A stretch of 64,000 bases of DNA. It comes from Prevotella sp. tc2-28 (GTDB taxonomy: Bacteria; Bacteroidota; Bacteroidia; Bacteroidales; Bacteroidaceae). The stretch's first letter is position 1. Every line of letters starts with the position of its first letter. Positions 8,954 to 15,850 of the stretch are shown piece after piece. The stretch lies in NCBI RefSeq assembly GCF_900107705.1, contig NZ_FNRE01000006.1, positions 124,001-188,000 on the forward strand, given 5' to 3'. The position numbers were made by a program, and so were the translations under genes. The notes beneath the pieces are model-generated. The model saw only the letters and a program-made list of their open reading frames with translations. It ran no database searches and was not told the origin of the DNA.

Positions 8954-9013
8954 CAAAAGGGGGTGTACGAGAATCCAGGTACATCCCTATTACATTTAAC
9001 GTTATTTAAGAAT

Positions 9014-9913
9014 TTAAGGCTTTCGGTATCTTTCCAGGCTATCTGCTATCATCTGCTTCATCTGCTGTCTAACCGTCTTAGGTTCAAGCACTTCGATTCG
9101 AGCACCGTGCGAAAGCAGCTGTCCCAGGAAGTCGGTGGTGGGTCGCAAGTCGTAGGCAAAGTCGGCATGGTCGGCGGTAGTGGCTATCTCGCGCTGCGAG
9201 TGATGCAGGGGCAATGTGCGCAGGTAGTTAGGGGTCGTGTCGTAGGCGCGGATGACGACGTGCGCCATCGGAATGGGCATGGTCAGCACCCCGAAGTATT
9301 CGGCAAAGTAGGCCTTCGGCGAGAAATCACGGGGCATGGTGAACGACTCGTTGGTCTGCTCCGCCTTCGTCATGCGGTCCAGGGCGTAGATGCGCATCTG
9401 GTCGTCGGCAGTGCGCGCCAGCAGGTACCAGCGCTGGTGAAAGAGCTTCAGCGCATACGGGCACACCACTTTCTCGTAGCCTTCCACGCCGAATTTCTGG
9501 TAGCCAATGAGTAGGCGGTGGTTGCTCTTGATGGCGCTCACGAGCAGCGACAGATACTCCATGCCGGCGGGCACATCCTCCAGTACCACGCGGTCTTTCA
9601 CGGCGACGCTGTCAGCCAGCACGCCATGTACGGTCATGGTCGAGAACAGCCACGGTGTCAGTTCGTCGTCGGCCAGCACGCTGGGGTTGCTGATGTAATA
9701 GCGGTAGGTATTTCTTTCGCAGTCGATAACCACCCCGAAGAGGTCCTGGATGGCCTCGCGGTGGTGGTTGAACGTGCTACGCGCCAGCGGATTGCCGTCG
9801 GTCACGCAGTCGTCTATCCATTTCTGGTTCAGCTGGCTCAGCGTCATCTTGTCGTTGAGCCGTAGCGTGTTGATTATCCAAATGTACTGTCGGAATAATT
9901 TTACTTGTTTCAT
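9014..9913 (-). CDS. WYL-domain transcriptional regulator
   Basis: 299-residue regulator of the YafY/WYL class. The N-terminus has a winged-helix-like segment (MTLSQLNQKWIDDCV, RSTFNHHREAIQDLFGVVI). The middle has the WYL domain (HRLLIGYQKFG, VCPYALKLFHQRWYLLART, MRIYALDRM). The C-terminal WCX-like extension ends at ARIEVLEPKTVRQQMKQM. WYL domains are thought to bind ligands, often nucleic acids or nucleotides, and are enriched in phage-defence loci. An alternative ATG at 9991 overlaps the stop of the upstream four-helix gene as TAATG and would add 26 Arg/Asn-rich residues encoded by 9-bp repeats. Confidence 0.88.
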   Translation of the reverse strand: MKQVKLFRQYIWIINTLRLNDKMTLSQLNQKWIDDCVTDGNPLARSTFNHHREAIQDLFGVVIDCERNTYRYYISNPSVLADDELTPWLFSTMTVHGVLADSVAVKDRVVLEDVPAGMEYLSLLVSAIKSNHRLLIGYQKFGVEGYEKVVCPYALKLFHQRWYLLARTADDQMRIYALDRMTKAEQTNESFTMPRDFSPKAYFAEYFGVLTMPIPMAHVVIRAYDTTPNYLRTLPLHHSQREIATTADHADFAYDLRPTTDFLGQLLSHGARIEVLEPKTVRQQMKQMIADSLERYRKP

Positions 9914-9931
9914 TGGGGTGGTGGGGTTTTC

Positions 9932-9994
9932 CCGGTTTTTCCGGATTCTCCGGATTTTCCGGATATTCCGGAGATTCCGGAGATTCCGCATTAT
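9932..9994. repeat. 9-bp CCGGAnnTT repeats between two cassette genes
   Basis: Six clear units and one degenerate unit lie between the stop of the four-helix gene and the ATG at 9913. If the ATG at 9991 is used they are translated as Arg-Asn-Leu/Arg-Lys-Ile triplets. Confidence 0.9.
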
Positions 9995-10782
9995 CCGCGC
10001 TCCGCCAGCAGCGCGCGCAGCCGGGCGATCTCCTTGCGGAGGGCGGCTATTTCGGCGGCTTGGCGCTCGATGGTCTGGCGCTGGGTCTCGCGCTGGTTGA
10101 GCCTTGCTGCGGTCATGCGCTCGCGGATACCACCTTCGGTGGTGAACTCGCGGTCTTTGCGCTCGATGTATTTGGTCATGGCCTTGTCCACCTGGTGACA
10201 AAGGCATATCGCCATGTTGGCGAGTTCTTCGTCGTTCATGCGTTCCGTCAGCGGACGGTAGTCGTCCCAGCGGGTATGCTCCTGGCAGAACCGGTGCAGA
10301 CGGTCGAAGCGGTCGTTCTTACCGAACCATTCAGTCATGCCTTTGCGCTTCAGGTAGTCCTGATAGTCCTCCAGCAGCTCCTGGTTGCTGCCGCGCGCAA
10401 TGCCCAGCAGTTTCAGTTCCGTCTCGGTAGATGTCTGGCCGTCGGTGCTGCCCTCGGCAATGTTCTGCTTGGTGCTGCGCGCAGCCTGTACCATCTGGTC
10501 GACGGTGCGGTCGCCATAGCGGGGCAGATAGCGCTGACAGAAGACCTGCGTCAACTGATAGAGGACATCGCTGCGTTTATAGAAGCGCAGCTCGGTATAG
10601 ACCACCACCTTGCGCATCACGCTGGCTGTGCCATCGGCATAATGCTGTATGTGCGGATGTTTCTCGTCGGGGGTAGGCGTCATTTTTTTTTGAGGTTTTA
10701 TTGGTTTTCCGGATTTTCCGGATTTTCCGGAGTTTCCGGATTGTCCGGAGTTTCCGGAGTTTCCGGAGTTTCCGGATTCCAT
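9991..10782 (-). CDS. Four-helix-bundle suffix-domain protein with repeat-encoded N-terminus
   Basis: About 263 residues from the ATG at 10782. An N-terminal SGN/SGK triplet run encoded by eight 9-bp repeats is followed from Met 34 by a conserved body (VVVYTELRFYKRSDVLYQLT, QMVQAARSTKQNIAEGS, LKLLGIARGSNQELLEDY) that matches the S23-like four-helix-bundle family, whose relatives include rRNA-intervening-sequence proteins and Avd of diversity-generating retroelements. A leucine-zipper-like coiled coil ends the protein. No reverse transcriptase is nearby. The -7 box sits only 4 nt before the 10782 ATG, so translation may instead start at the Met at 10683, leaving the repeats in the leader. Co-transcribed with the WYL gene. 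Confidence 0.8.
   Translation of the reverse strand: MESGNSGNSGNSGQSGNSGKSGKSGKPIKPQKKMTPTPDEKHPHIQHYADGTASVMRKVVVYTELRFYKRSDVLYQLTQVFCQRYLPRYGDRTVDQMVQAARSTKQNIAEGSTDGQTSTETELKLLGIARGSNQELLEDYQDYLKRKGMTEWFGKNDRFDRLHRFCQEHTRWDDYRPLTERMNDEELANMAICLCHQVDKAMTKYIERKDREFTTEGGIRERMTAARLNQRETQRQTIERQAAEIAALRKEIARLRALLAERG
10709..10780. repeat. Eight 9-bp CCGGAnnTT repeats at the start of the four-helix gene
   Basis: Eight units abut the possible ATG at 10782 exactly. They are read as Ser-Gly-Asn or Ser-Gly-Lys in the gene frame. Confidence 0.95.
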
Positions 10783-10786
10783 GCTG

Positions 10787-10794
10787 CAAAGATA
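10787..10794 (-). promoter_or_regulatory. -7 box of the four-helix/WYL operon
   Basis: Minus-strand TATCTTTG, 4 nt upstream of the ATG at 10782, implying a leaderless transcript or use of a later start. Confidence 0.6.
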
Positions 10795-10891
10795 ATACAA
10801 TCTTTGCGATTTTTTCCCATGATTCGTAGGAAAAAAAAATAAAAAATGCAGAAAGTGCGCTGCCGTCATGCAATTTTTTTTTTCCAAAAAG

Positions 10892-10921
10892 TTGTTAGAA
10901 CCTGTTTTTTGCGTATATTTG
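10892..10921 (+). promoter_or_regulatory. Promoter of the sugar-binding lipoprotein gene
   Basis: TTG at 10892-10894 and TATATTTG at 10914-10921, 19 nt apart, match the Bacteroidetes -33/-7 pattern. The ATG follows 30 nt later. Confidence 0.65.
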
Positions 10922-10951
10922 CAGACACTAACACCACTTTATTTTATCATT

Positions 10952-11977
10952 ATGAAAAACAATATCTTTGGAATGCTTGCCACCATCATGATGGGTGGAG
11001 CAGTAATGACAGGACTGACAGCATGCAGCAACACAGACAACAACGACGGTAATGATCAGCAAAAGCGAGTGGCACTGCTGCTGCCCGACAATTCGCGTAT
11101 CGACCGTTGGGGCACTGACCTGAAAAACTTGGAGGACGCCATGGCTACATACGGCATCAAGACCACTTCCTACGTGGCTCCCGAGACCGCCGAGGGTGCC
11201 GCCGAGCAGGTAGAACAGCTGAAAAAGGCCATCAACGACGGCGTGAAATACATCGTGCTGACGACTGTCGACTACAAGAAAATCAACGAGTCCGGCCTGC
11301 TGGAGCAGCACCCCGATGTCAAGCTGGTATGCCACGACCGCTTTGTCTTTGACAACCCCCGCATCGCCTTTTTCTCTTCTACCAACACGAAGGACGTAGG
11401 CCACATGCTGGCGCAGTTCCTGATTGACAAATTCCAGGCTTCTGGAAAGGCTTCCATGACCCTCGAAATGCTGCAGGGACCATCCACCGACGGCAATTCC
11501 AAGGACTATTATGACGGAGCCATGGAACTGCTGCAGAAATTCATCGACGAAGGGAAACTGGTCGTCAAGAGTGGCAAGACGGCATTCGACGATGTGAAGG
11601 GTGACAGCTGGGATGTAGCAGACCAGAAGAAAGCCATGGCAGACCGTCTGAAGAGCTACGCCACGGGTGAGTGCCCCGACATGGTGCTGGCAGCCACCGA
11701 CAATGCCGCACAGGGTGCCGTAGCAGCACTGGAGGAAGCTGGCATCACCAACATGCCCATCATCACCGGTCAGGACAACTCGCCCGCTTCGCAGGCTCTG
11801 ATCAAGAGCGGCAAGCAGACCATGACCATCGACAAGAACCTGAAGGACATGGCTAACAACACCGCCATGATTGTCTACAACCTGATGATGAACCTGCCGA
11901 TTACCGGCACCCAGACCGTTGCCGGCATCCCGACCGTATACTCTAAGATTACCGTCATCACGAAAGACGACCTTTAA
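10952..11977 (+). CDS. Periplasmic sugar-binding lipoprotein (LacI/RbsB fold), no transporter nearby
   Basis: 341 residues with a lipoprotein signal (MTGLTACSN) and a type-1 periplasmic binding fold: KRVALLLPDNSRIDRWGTDL at the start, VKYIVLTTVDYKKINESGLL, MVLAATDNAAQGAVAALEEA, and IITGQDNSPASQALIKSGKQ as in xylose- or ribose-binding proteins. The start is the ATG at 10952 behind a good promoter; an in-frame upstream extension crosses the promoter. A terminator lies at 12002-12032, so it is a single-gene unit. No ABC permease or ATPase is present, so it may deliver sugar to a regulator or act as a stand-alone sensor. Its fold is the same as the sensor domains of the two membrane regulators at 2157-4334 and 20765-22309. 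Confidence 0.85.
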   Translation: MKNNIFGMLATIMMGGAVMTGLTACSNTDNNDGNDQQKRVALLLPDNSRIDRWGTDLKNLEDAMATYGIKTTSYVAPETAEGAAEQVEQLKKAINDGVKYIVLTTVDYKKINESGLLEQHPDVKLVCHDRFVFDNPRIAFFSSTNTKDVGHMLAQFLIDKFQASGKASMTLEMLQGPSTDGNSKDYYDGAMELLQKFIDEGKLVVKSGKTAFDDVKGDSWDVADQKKAMADRLKSYATGECPDMVLAATDNAAQGAVAALEEAGITNMPIITGQDNSPASQALIKSGKQTMTIDKNLKDMANNTAMIVYNLMMNLPITGTQTVAGIPTVYSKITVITKDDL

Positions 11978-12001
11978 GCGCACACGGTGACAAAGAAAAG
12001 A

Positions 12002-12032
12002 AAAACGGGAGCCACGCAGGCTTCCGTTTTTT
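12002..12032 (+). terminator. Terminator after the sugar-binding lipoprotein
   Basis: 12-bp stem (one G-U pair), loop ACGCA, then a T run. Similar ACGGAAG...CTTCCGT hairpins occur at 19746-19774 and 20296-20324. Confidence 0.8.
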
Positions 12033-12065
12033 CTATCGCACACGGGGGACAGACCCTGAAGTGTC

Positions 12066-13226
12066 TTAGATTATTTTCTTTGACCAAAGCCGAGAAAGGA
12101 ATTGTTCTACCGGCCACACCTCAATTCCATTCAACATTCTTGGCCTTTCTTCCATCGACAACATAATAAGTTTTGCATCAGGGTGCTCCTCGCTAAAGGC
12201 TTTAAGCCCCTTTGTATCACTCGACACCACATGGTCGGCCGATTTCACCTCAATAGCCAATTCCACATGATTAGTCAAGGCATCGCATATCAAGACATCC
12301 ACCTCATATTTGTTATCGAGCGTACGCCAATAGCTCATCGTTTTATCCTCACCATGGTTATATGATATAAATGCCCTCAACTCTTGGACAATAAAATGCT
12401 CAAGTGCATGCCCATATATGTCAGTACCTGGCTGGAGTGTCCTGCGATGCAGCAGATGATTAGGGATAGCTACATCAAAATAGTAGAACTTCGGTGATTG
12501 AATAAGCTTACGCTTCACTATTTTTGTATATGCAGGCAGATGGAAACCAAGCATGGTTTCTTCAAGGATGGCAAAATACTCTTTCACCGTTTTAGCAGAC
12601 ACACCGCAATCCTGAGCAATGTTGGTATAGTTAACAATCTCTGTATTGCTTAATGCCGCCACTTGCAAAAAACGGGTAAATGCATCCAACTGACGAACAA
12701 TAGCCTCCTCAACTATCTCCTGTTGCAGATAGTCGCCAATGTACGATTGAATACGCTTCGACGGATCTGCCACCAGATAATGACGAGGCAACATGCCATT
12801 GTTTAATGCACGATACAGGTCAAAAACTGGTATCTCAGCACTTACAAGAGGGAATAGCGTAAACCTCAAAGCCCTACCCCCCAGGAGGTTTGCACCACTA
12901 CGGCGAAGCTTACGGGCACTTGAACCACTCAGTATAAATCGTAGTCCGCGATTCTCTATCAGCCAATGTACCTCATCAAGTAATGCAGGAACCTTCTGCA
13001 CCTCGTCAATGATAACTAATTCACCCTCATCCAACAACTCACATTCTTCACGTAGTAATGCAGGCCGAAGTTGAAATGCCATGCGAACATCCGTTTTAAG
13101 CAAATCATAAAGACGGACTTTAGGGAAAAGCGCCTTTAACAACGTACTTTTCCCTGTCTGACGACTACCCCACAGAAACAGGCTGTCATCTTCTATTTCT
13201 CGTAATTTCAGTATTCTTTCTAACAT
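12066..13226 (-). CDS. AAA-type ATPase with DUF4143 domain
   Basis: 386 residues from the Met at 13226. The N-terminal AAA_14 ATPase has Walker A (WGSRQTGKSTLL), Walker B (ELVIIDEVQKVP) and a sensor-like FILSGSSARKLRRSG. The C-terminal DUF4143 region, from about residue 200, ends in an archaeal-type PD-(D/E)xK-like segment (YEVDVLICD, ELAIEVKSADHVV). The family is widespread and poorly understood, often mobile or patchily distributed. It stands alone, with a TATATTTG box at 13246-13253. A low-GC stretch compared with its neighbours hints at horizontal transfer. Confidence 0.88.
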   Translation of the reverse strand: MLERILKLREIEDDSLFLWGSRQTGKSTLLKALFPKVRLYDLLKTDVRMAFQLRPALLREECELLDEGELVIIDEVQKVPALLDEVHWLIENRGLRFILSGSSARKLRRSGANLLGGRALRFTLFPLVSAEIPVFDLYRALNNGMLPRHYLVADPSKRIQSYIGDYLQQEIVEEAIVRQLDAFTRFLQVAALSNTEIVNYTNIAQDCGVSAKTVKEYFAILEETMLGFHLPAYTKIVKRKLIQSPKFYYFDVAIPNHLLHRRTLQPGTDIYGHALEHFIVQELRAFISYNHGEDKTMSYWRTLDNKYEVDVLICDALTNHVELAIEVKSADHVVSSDTKGLKAFSEEHPDAKLIMLSMEERPRMLNGIEVWPVEQFLSRLWSKKII

Positions 13227-13303
13227 CACATTTTTATTTTGGGGGCAAATATAATAAAAATATGTCAACTACGCAAGAAAATAAGCAGAAAATCTGAAGT
13301 AAC

Positions 13304-13332
13304 ACTTCGGATATTCGTCGAAAATCCGAAGT
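13304..13332. other. Hairpin in the 13269-13522 intergenic space
   Basis: Perfect 9-bp arms ACTTCGGAT/ATCCGAAGT with an 11-nt loop. Nothing else is recognised in this gap apart from the promoter box at 13495-13502. Confidence 0.5.
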
Positions 13333-13494
13333 AAGAGTATCGTTATTAAGCCTTTATGCTTATTTAATCTCACACGGGGACCCTCTGTGCACTGGAAATA
13401 CTTTCGACACTCCGTAAACGTTTGCGCTTAAAAGATGTTAAGGAGTAATCGAAAGTTTGTGTTAAAATCTGGGGCTGGTGAAGAAAAAAAGTAG

Positions 13495-13502
13495 TACCTT
13501 TG
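13495..13502 (+). promoter_or_regulatory. -7 box of the barrel/peptidase operon
   Basis: TACCTTTG, 20 nt before the ATG at 13523. Confidence 0.55.
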
Positions 13503-13522
13503 CAGCCGGTTATTGAACAATA

Positions 13523-14185
13523 ATGGAAATGAAGAAAACATTCACAATGCTTGCGCTCATGCTGCCGATGCTGGCTTTTGCCCAATGGCGCGTGGGTGTC
13601 AACGGTGGTGCAGACCTGAACCACTTTATCATTGACAAACAGTACCAGAACGACTATCGTTTCAACGACCGCTGGGGCGTCACCATGGGTATCATGGGCC
13701 AATACGACGTGACCGACTGGGCCGGTGTGCGCGTCGAACTGGACTGGACGCAGAAGAACTACCGCCAGGACCGTAGGAATTTGAAAATCTGTGACTACCA
13801 GTATGTCAACAACTACCTGCAGTTGCCCGTGATGGGTACGTTCAGCTTTGGCGGTCAGCAGGTTCGCGGCTTCGTCAACCTCGGTGTCTACGGCGGCTAC
13901 TGGCTGAACAGCCGCCGCAAGGGTTTTGACTCGAGCAACCTGAACGGCAGGACGTATGAATTCACCGAGAAGGTAGACTTCTATGACAATCGCGACCAGC
14001 GCTGGGACTTCGGTTTCGTAGGCGGTGGCGGTGTGGAGTATCGCTTTGCCCGCCATTGGGCTGCGCAGGTGGAGCTGCGCTACTACTACAGCACGGTGAG
14101 CACCGTCAAGGTGCTTGACGTGGTGAAGGACTATCGCTATCATTCCACACTGGCTTTGCAAGCCGGAGTTTGGTATTGCTTTTAA
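13523..14185 (+). CDS. Outer-membrane beta-barrel protein (PorT-like porin family)
   Basis: 220 residues with a signal peptide (TMLALMLPMLAFAQ) and the alternating pattern of a small eight-strand barrel: WRVGVNGGADLNHF, WAGVRVELDWTQKNYR, LQLPVMGTFSFG, RGFVNLGVYGGYWLN, FGFVGGGGVEYRF and a terminal aromatic (AGVWYCF), as expected for BAM-dependent insertion. Family: PorT/outer membrane protein beta-barrel domain. First gene of a three-gene set with two secreted peptidases, separated from the next by an 88-bp repeat array. Start 13523 or the Met two codons later. Confidence 0.85.
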   Translation: MEMKKTFTMLALMLPMLAFAQWRVGVNGGADLNHFIIDKQYQNDYRFNDRWGVTMGIMGQYDVTDWAGVRVELDWTQKNYRQDRRNLKICDYQYVNNYLQLPVMGTFSFGGQQVRGFVNLGVYGGYWLNSRRKGFDSSNLNGRTYEFTEKVDFYDNRDQRWDFGFVGGGGVEYRFARHWAAQVELRYYYSTVSTVKVLDVVKDYRYHSTLALQAGVWYCF

Positions 14186-14273
14186 GGATTGAAGAATTGA
14201 AGAATTGAAGAATTGAAGAATTGAAGTATTGAAGGATTGAAGAATTGAAGGATTGAAGAATTGAAGAATTGAA
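14186..14273. repeat. Eleven 8-bp GAATTGAA repeats filling the whole intergenic gap
   Basis: Eleven units (GAATTGAA, with GGATTGAA and GTATTGAA variants) begin on the base after the TAA of the barrel gene and end on the base before the ATG of the peptidase gene, so the 88-bp gap is nothing but repeat. Confidence 0.97.
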
Positions 14274-15830
14274 ATGGTGAAACATAAGATCATGATATTA
14301 GGGGCGCTGATGCTGATGATGAGTGTCACATCGTGCCACAAAGAGAGCGACGGTATGCTGAGCTATGTCTACAACGACGACATGGCCTTCGCTGGCGCCA
14401 AGAAGAGTTATGCCGAGGAGTTCAAGGTGTTCTGGAATGCCATGAACAGCACCTACTCGCTGTGGGACTATGAGGAGGCGTGCGGCCTGGACTGGGACGA
14501 GCACTACCGTGTGATGCTGCCTAAGTTCGAGGCACTCGACACCACAACGAGCAAGGTGAGCGACGAACAACTGAAGAAACTGATGGAAGAGATGGTTGCG
14601 CCATTGCACGACGGCCACATGAAGGTATCCTTCATGAACCATGCCACGGGGAATTACGTGAAAACCGGGCCGGGCATCATCCGCAACGAGGAACGTCCGG
14701 ACTTCATGCTAACCTATTTCGTACCTGACCTGCAACCCTACTACGATCGACAGGAACTGGTGGAACTGAAAGAGGTCAACACCGATGCGGAAGAGCAGTA
14801 CAAACGCATCATGAATGCCGACGGTATCGGACTGAGCTGGGCACAAGACAAACAGAAAGAACTGATTAACAAGGAGCTGCCTACGGGGGCTGAAGCCACC
14901 ACGCTATACCATCTGGACCGCCTGATCGCCAAGCTGGAGGAGCTGCAGAAGAAGTACTCCAAGGTGACCCAGAAAACCATTGAGGAATACAACGCGGTGG
15001 TTTCGCAGTACGCCTTCCTGAACGTGCCGTACCTGGAGCCTATCAACACGATATTCTGCGAAAACGGCATCGAGGTGAAGTACGCCCTGTTCAAGGACAA
15101 CATCGCCTATTTCTACCTGAGCTCATTCAGCCTGACGCCCTACATGTCGGCAGAGTCGATCAATAAGAATTTCGGCACTGACAAGCAAACCATGGAACTT
15201 GCCAAACAGGTCAATCAGACCTATTCCGCATGGTTCCAAGCCGTACAGAGGCTGCACAAGGAGAAGAAGCTGAAGGGCGTCATCATCGACCTGCGCTCGA
15301 ACCCGGGCGGCTTGGTCAGCGACTCCTATTACCTGCTGGGCAGCATGCTGCCCAAAGGTGGTTTCCAGATTGGCTATACGCGCTACAAGCGCGGTCCAGG
15401 CCGTTATGACTATTCGCCATTCATGCCTTCCACCATCTACACGATGGATACCGAACACGAGATAGTAGACGACGTGCCCATCACCCTCCTCGTCAACTGC
15501 TGGTCGGTCAGCATGTCGGAGGCGACGTCGCTGACTGCCAAGCAGATGCCCAACGCACGCCTGGTAGGCTCGCGCACATGGGGCGGCATCTGCGCACTGT
15601 CTGACGCGACCGACTTCAGCGCCAACTATGCCGGACACATCGGTGTGGAAAACACGACGCCGGTATACGTCTACTTGCCCATGGTTGCCGCCTTTGACAT
15701 GAACAAGCAATCGCTGGAAGGCGTCGGCATCGAGCCCGACATCCCCGTTGAACTGGATGAAGATCAGCACAACAACGGTCACGACACGCAGCTGGAGCGG
15801 GCGCTTCAGTATATTAGAGGTGAGAGGTAA
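14274..15830 (+). CDS. S41-family peptidase, lipoprotein
   Basis: 518 residues with a lipoprotein signal (MLMMSVTSC). The C-terminal half is an S41 tail-specific protease core: KLKGVIIDLRSNPGGLVSDS, then the nucleophile region LLVNCWSVSMSEATSL and VGSRTWGGICALSD. Where CtpA-like S41A enzymes have GKG with a catalytic lysine, this has GSRTWGG, as in S41B/tricorn-like enzymes, so a Ser-His-type mechanism is more likely. No PDZ domain is evident; a long helical insert occupies residues 150-250. It probably acts in the periplasm or at the cell surface on peptides. Followed by another repeat-linked peptidase gene. Confidence 0.85.
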   Translation: MVKHKIMILGALMLMMSVTSCHKESDGMLSYVYNDDMAFAGAKKSYAEEFKVFWNAMNSTYSLWDYEEACGLDWDEHYRVMLPKFEALDTTTSKVSDEQLKKLMEEMVAPLHDGHMKVSFMNHATGNYVKTGPGIIRNEERPDFMLTYFVPDLQPYYDRQELVELKEVNTDAEEQYKRIMNADGIGLSWAQDKQKELINKELPTGAEATTLYHLDRLIAKLEELQKKYSKVTQKTIEEYNAVVSQYAFLNVPYLEPINTIFCENGIEVKYALFKDNIAYFYLSSFSLTPYMSAESINKNFGTDKQTMELAKQVNQTYSAWFQAVQRLHKEKKLKGVIIDLRSNPGGLVSDSYYLLGSMLPKGGFQIGYTRYKRGPGRYDYSPFMPSTIYTMDTEHEIVDDVPITLLVNCWSVSMSEATSLTAKQMPNARLVGSRTWGGICALSDATDFSANYAGHIGVENTTPVYVYLPMVAAFDMNKQSLEGVGIEPDIPVELDEDQHNNGHDTQLERALQYIRGER

Positions 15831-15850
15831 GAGGTAAGAGGTAAGAGGTA
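15816..15850. repeat. Five AGAGGTA heptamers spanning a stop-start junction
   Basis: Five 7-bp units contain the TAA of the S41 gene and end with the A of the ATG at 15850. Confidence 0.9.

Noticed and set aside
9991..10782. Diversity-generating retroelement accessory protein (Avd)
   Set aside because: The fold is related, but there is no reverse transcriptase and no template/variable repeat pair nearby.
10928..12043. 371-codon minus-strand frame opposite the sugar-binding lipoprotein
   Set aside because: Shadow of a gene with signal peptide, promoter and terminator.
14186..14273. CRISPR-like array
   Set aside because: Contiguous 8-bp units without spacers; simple tandem repeat, and no cas genes are present.
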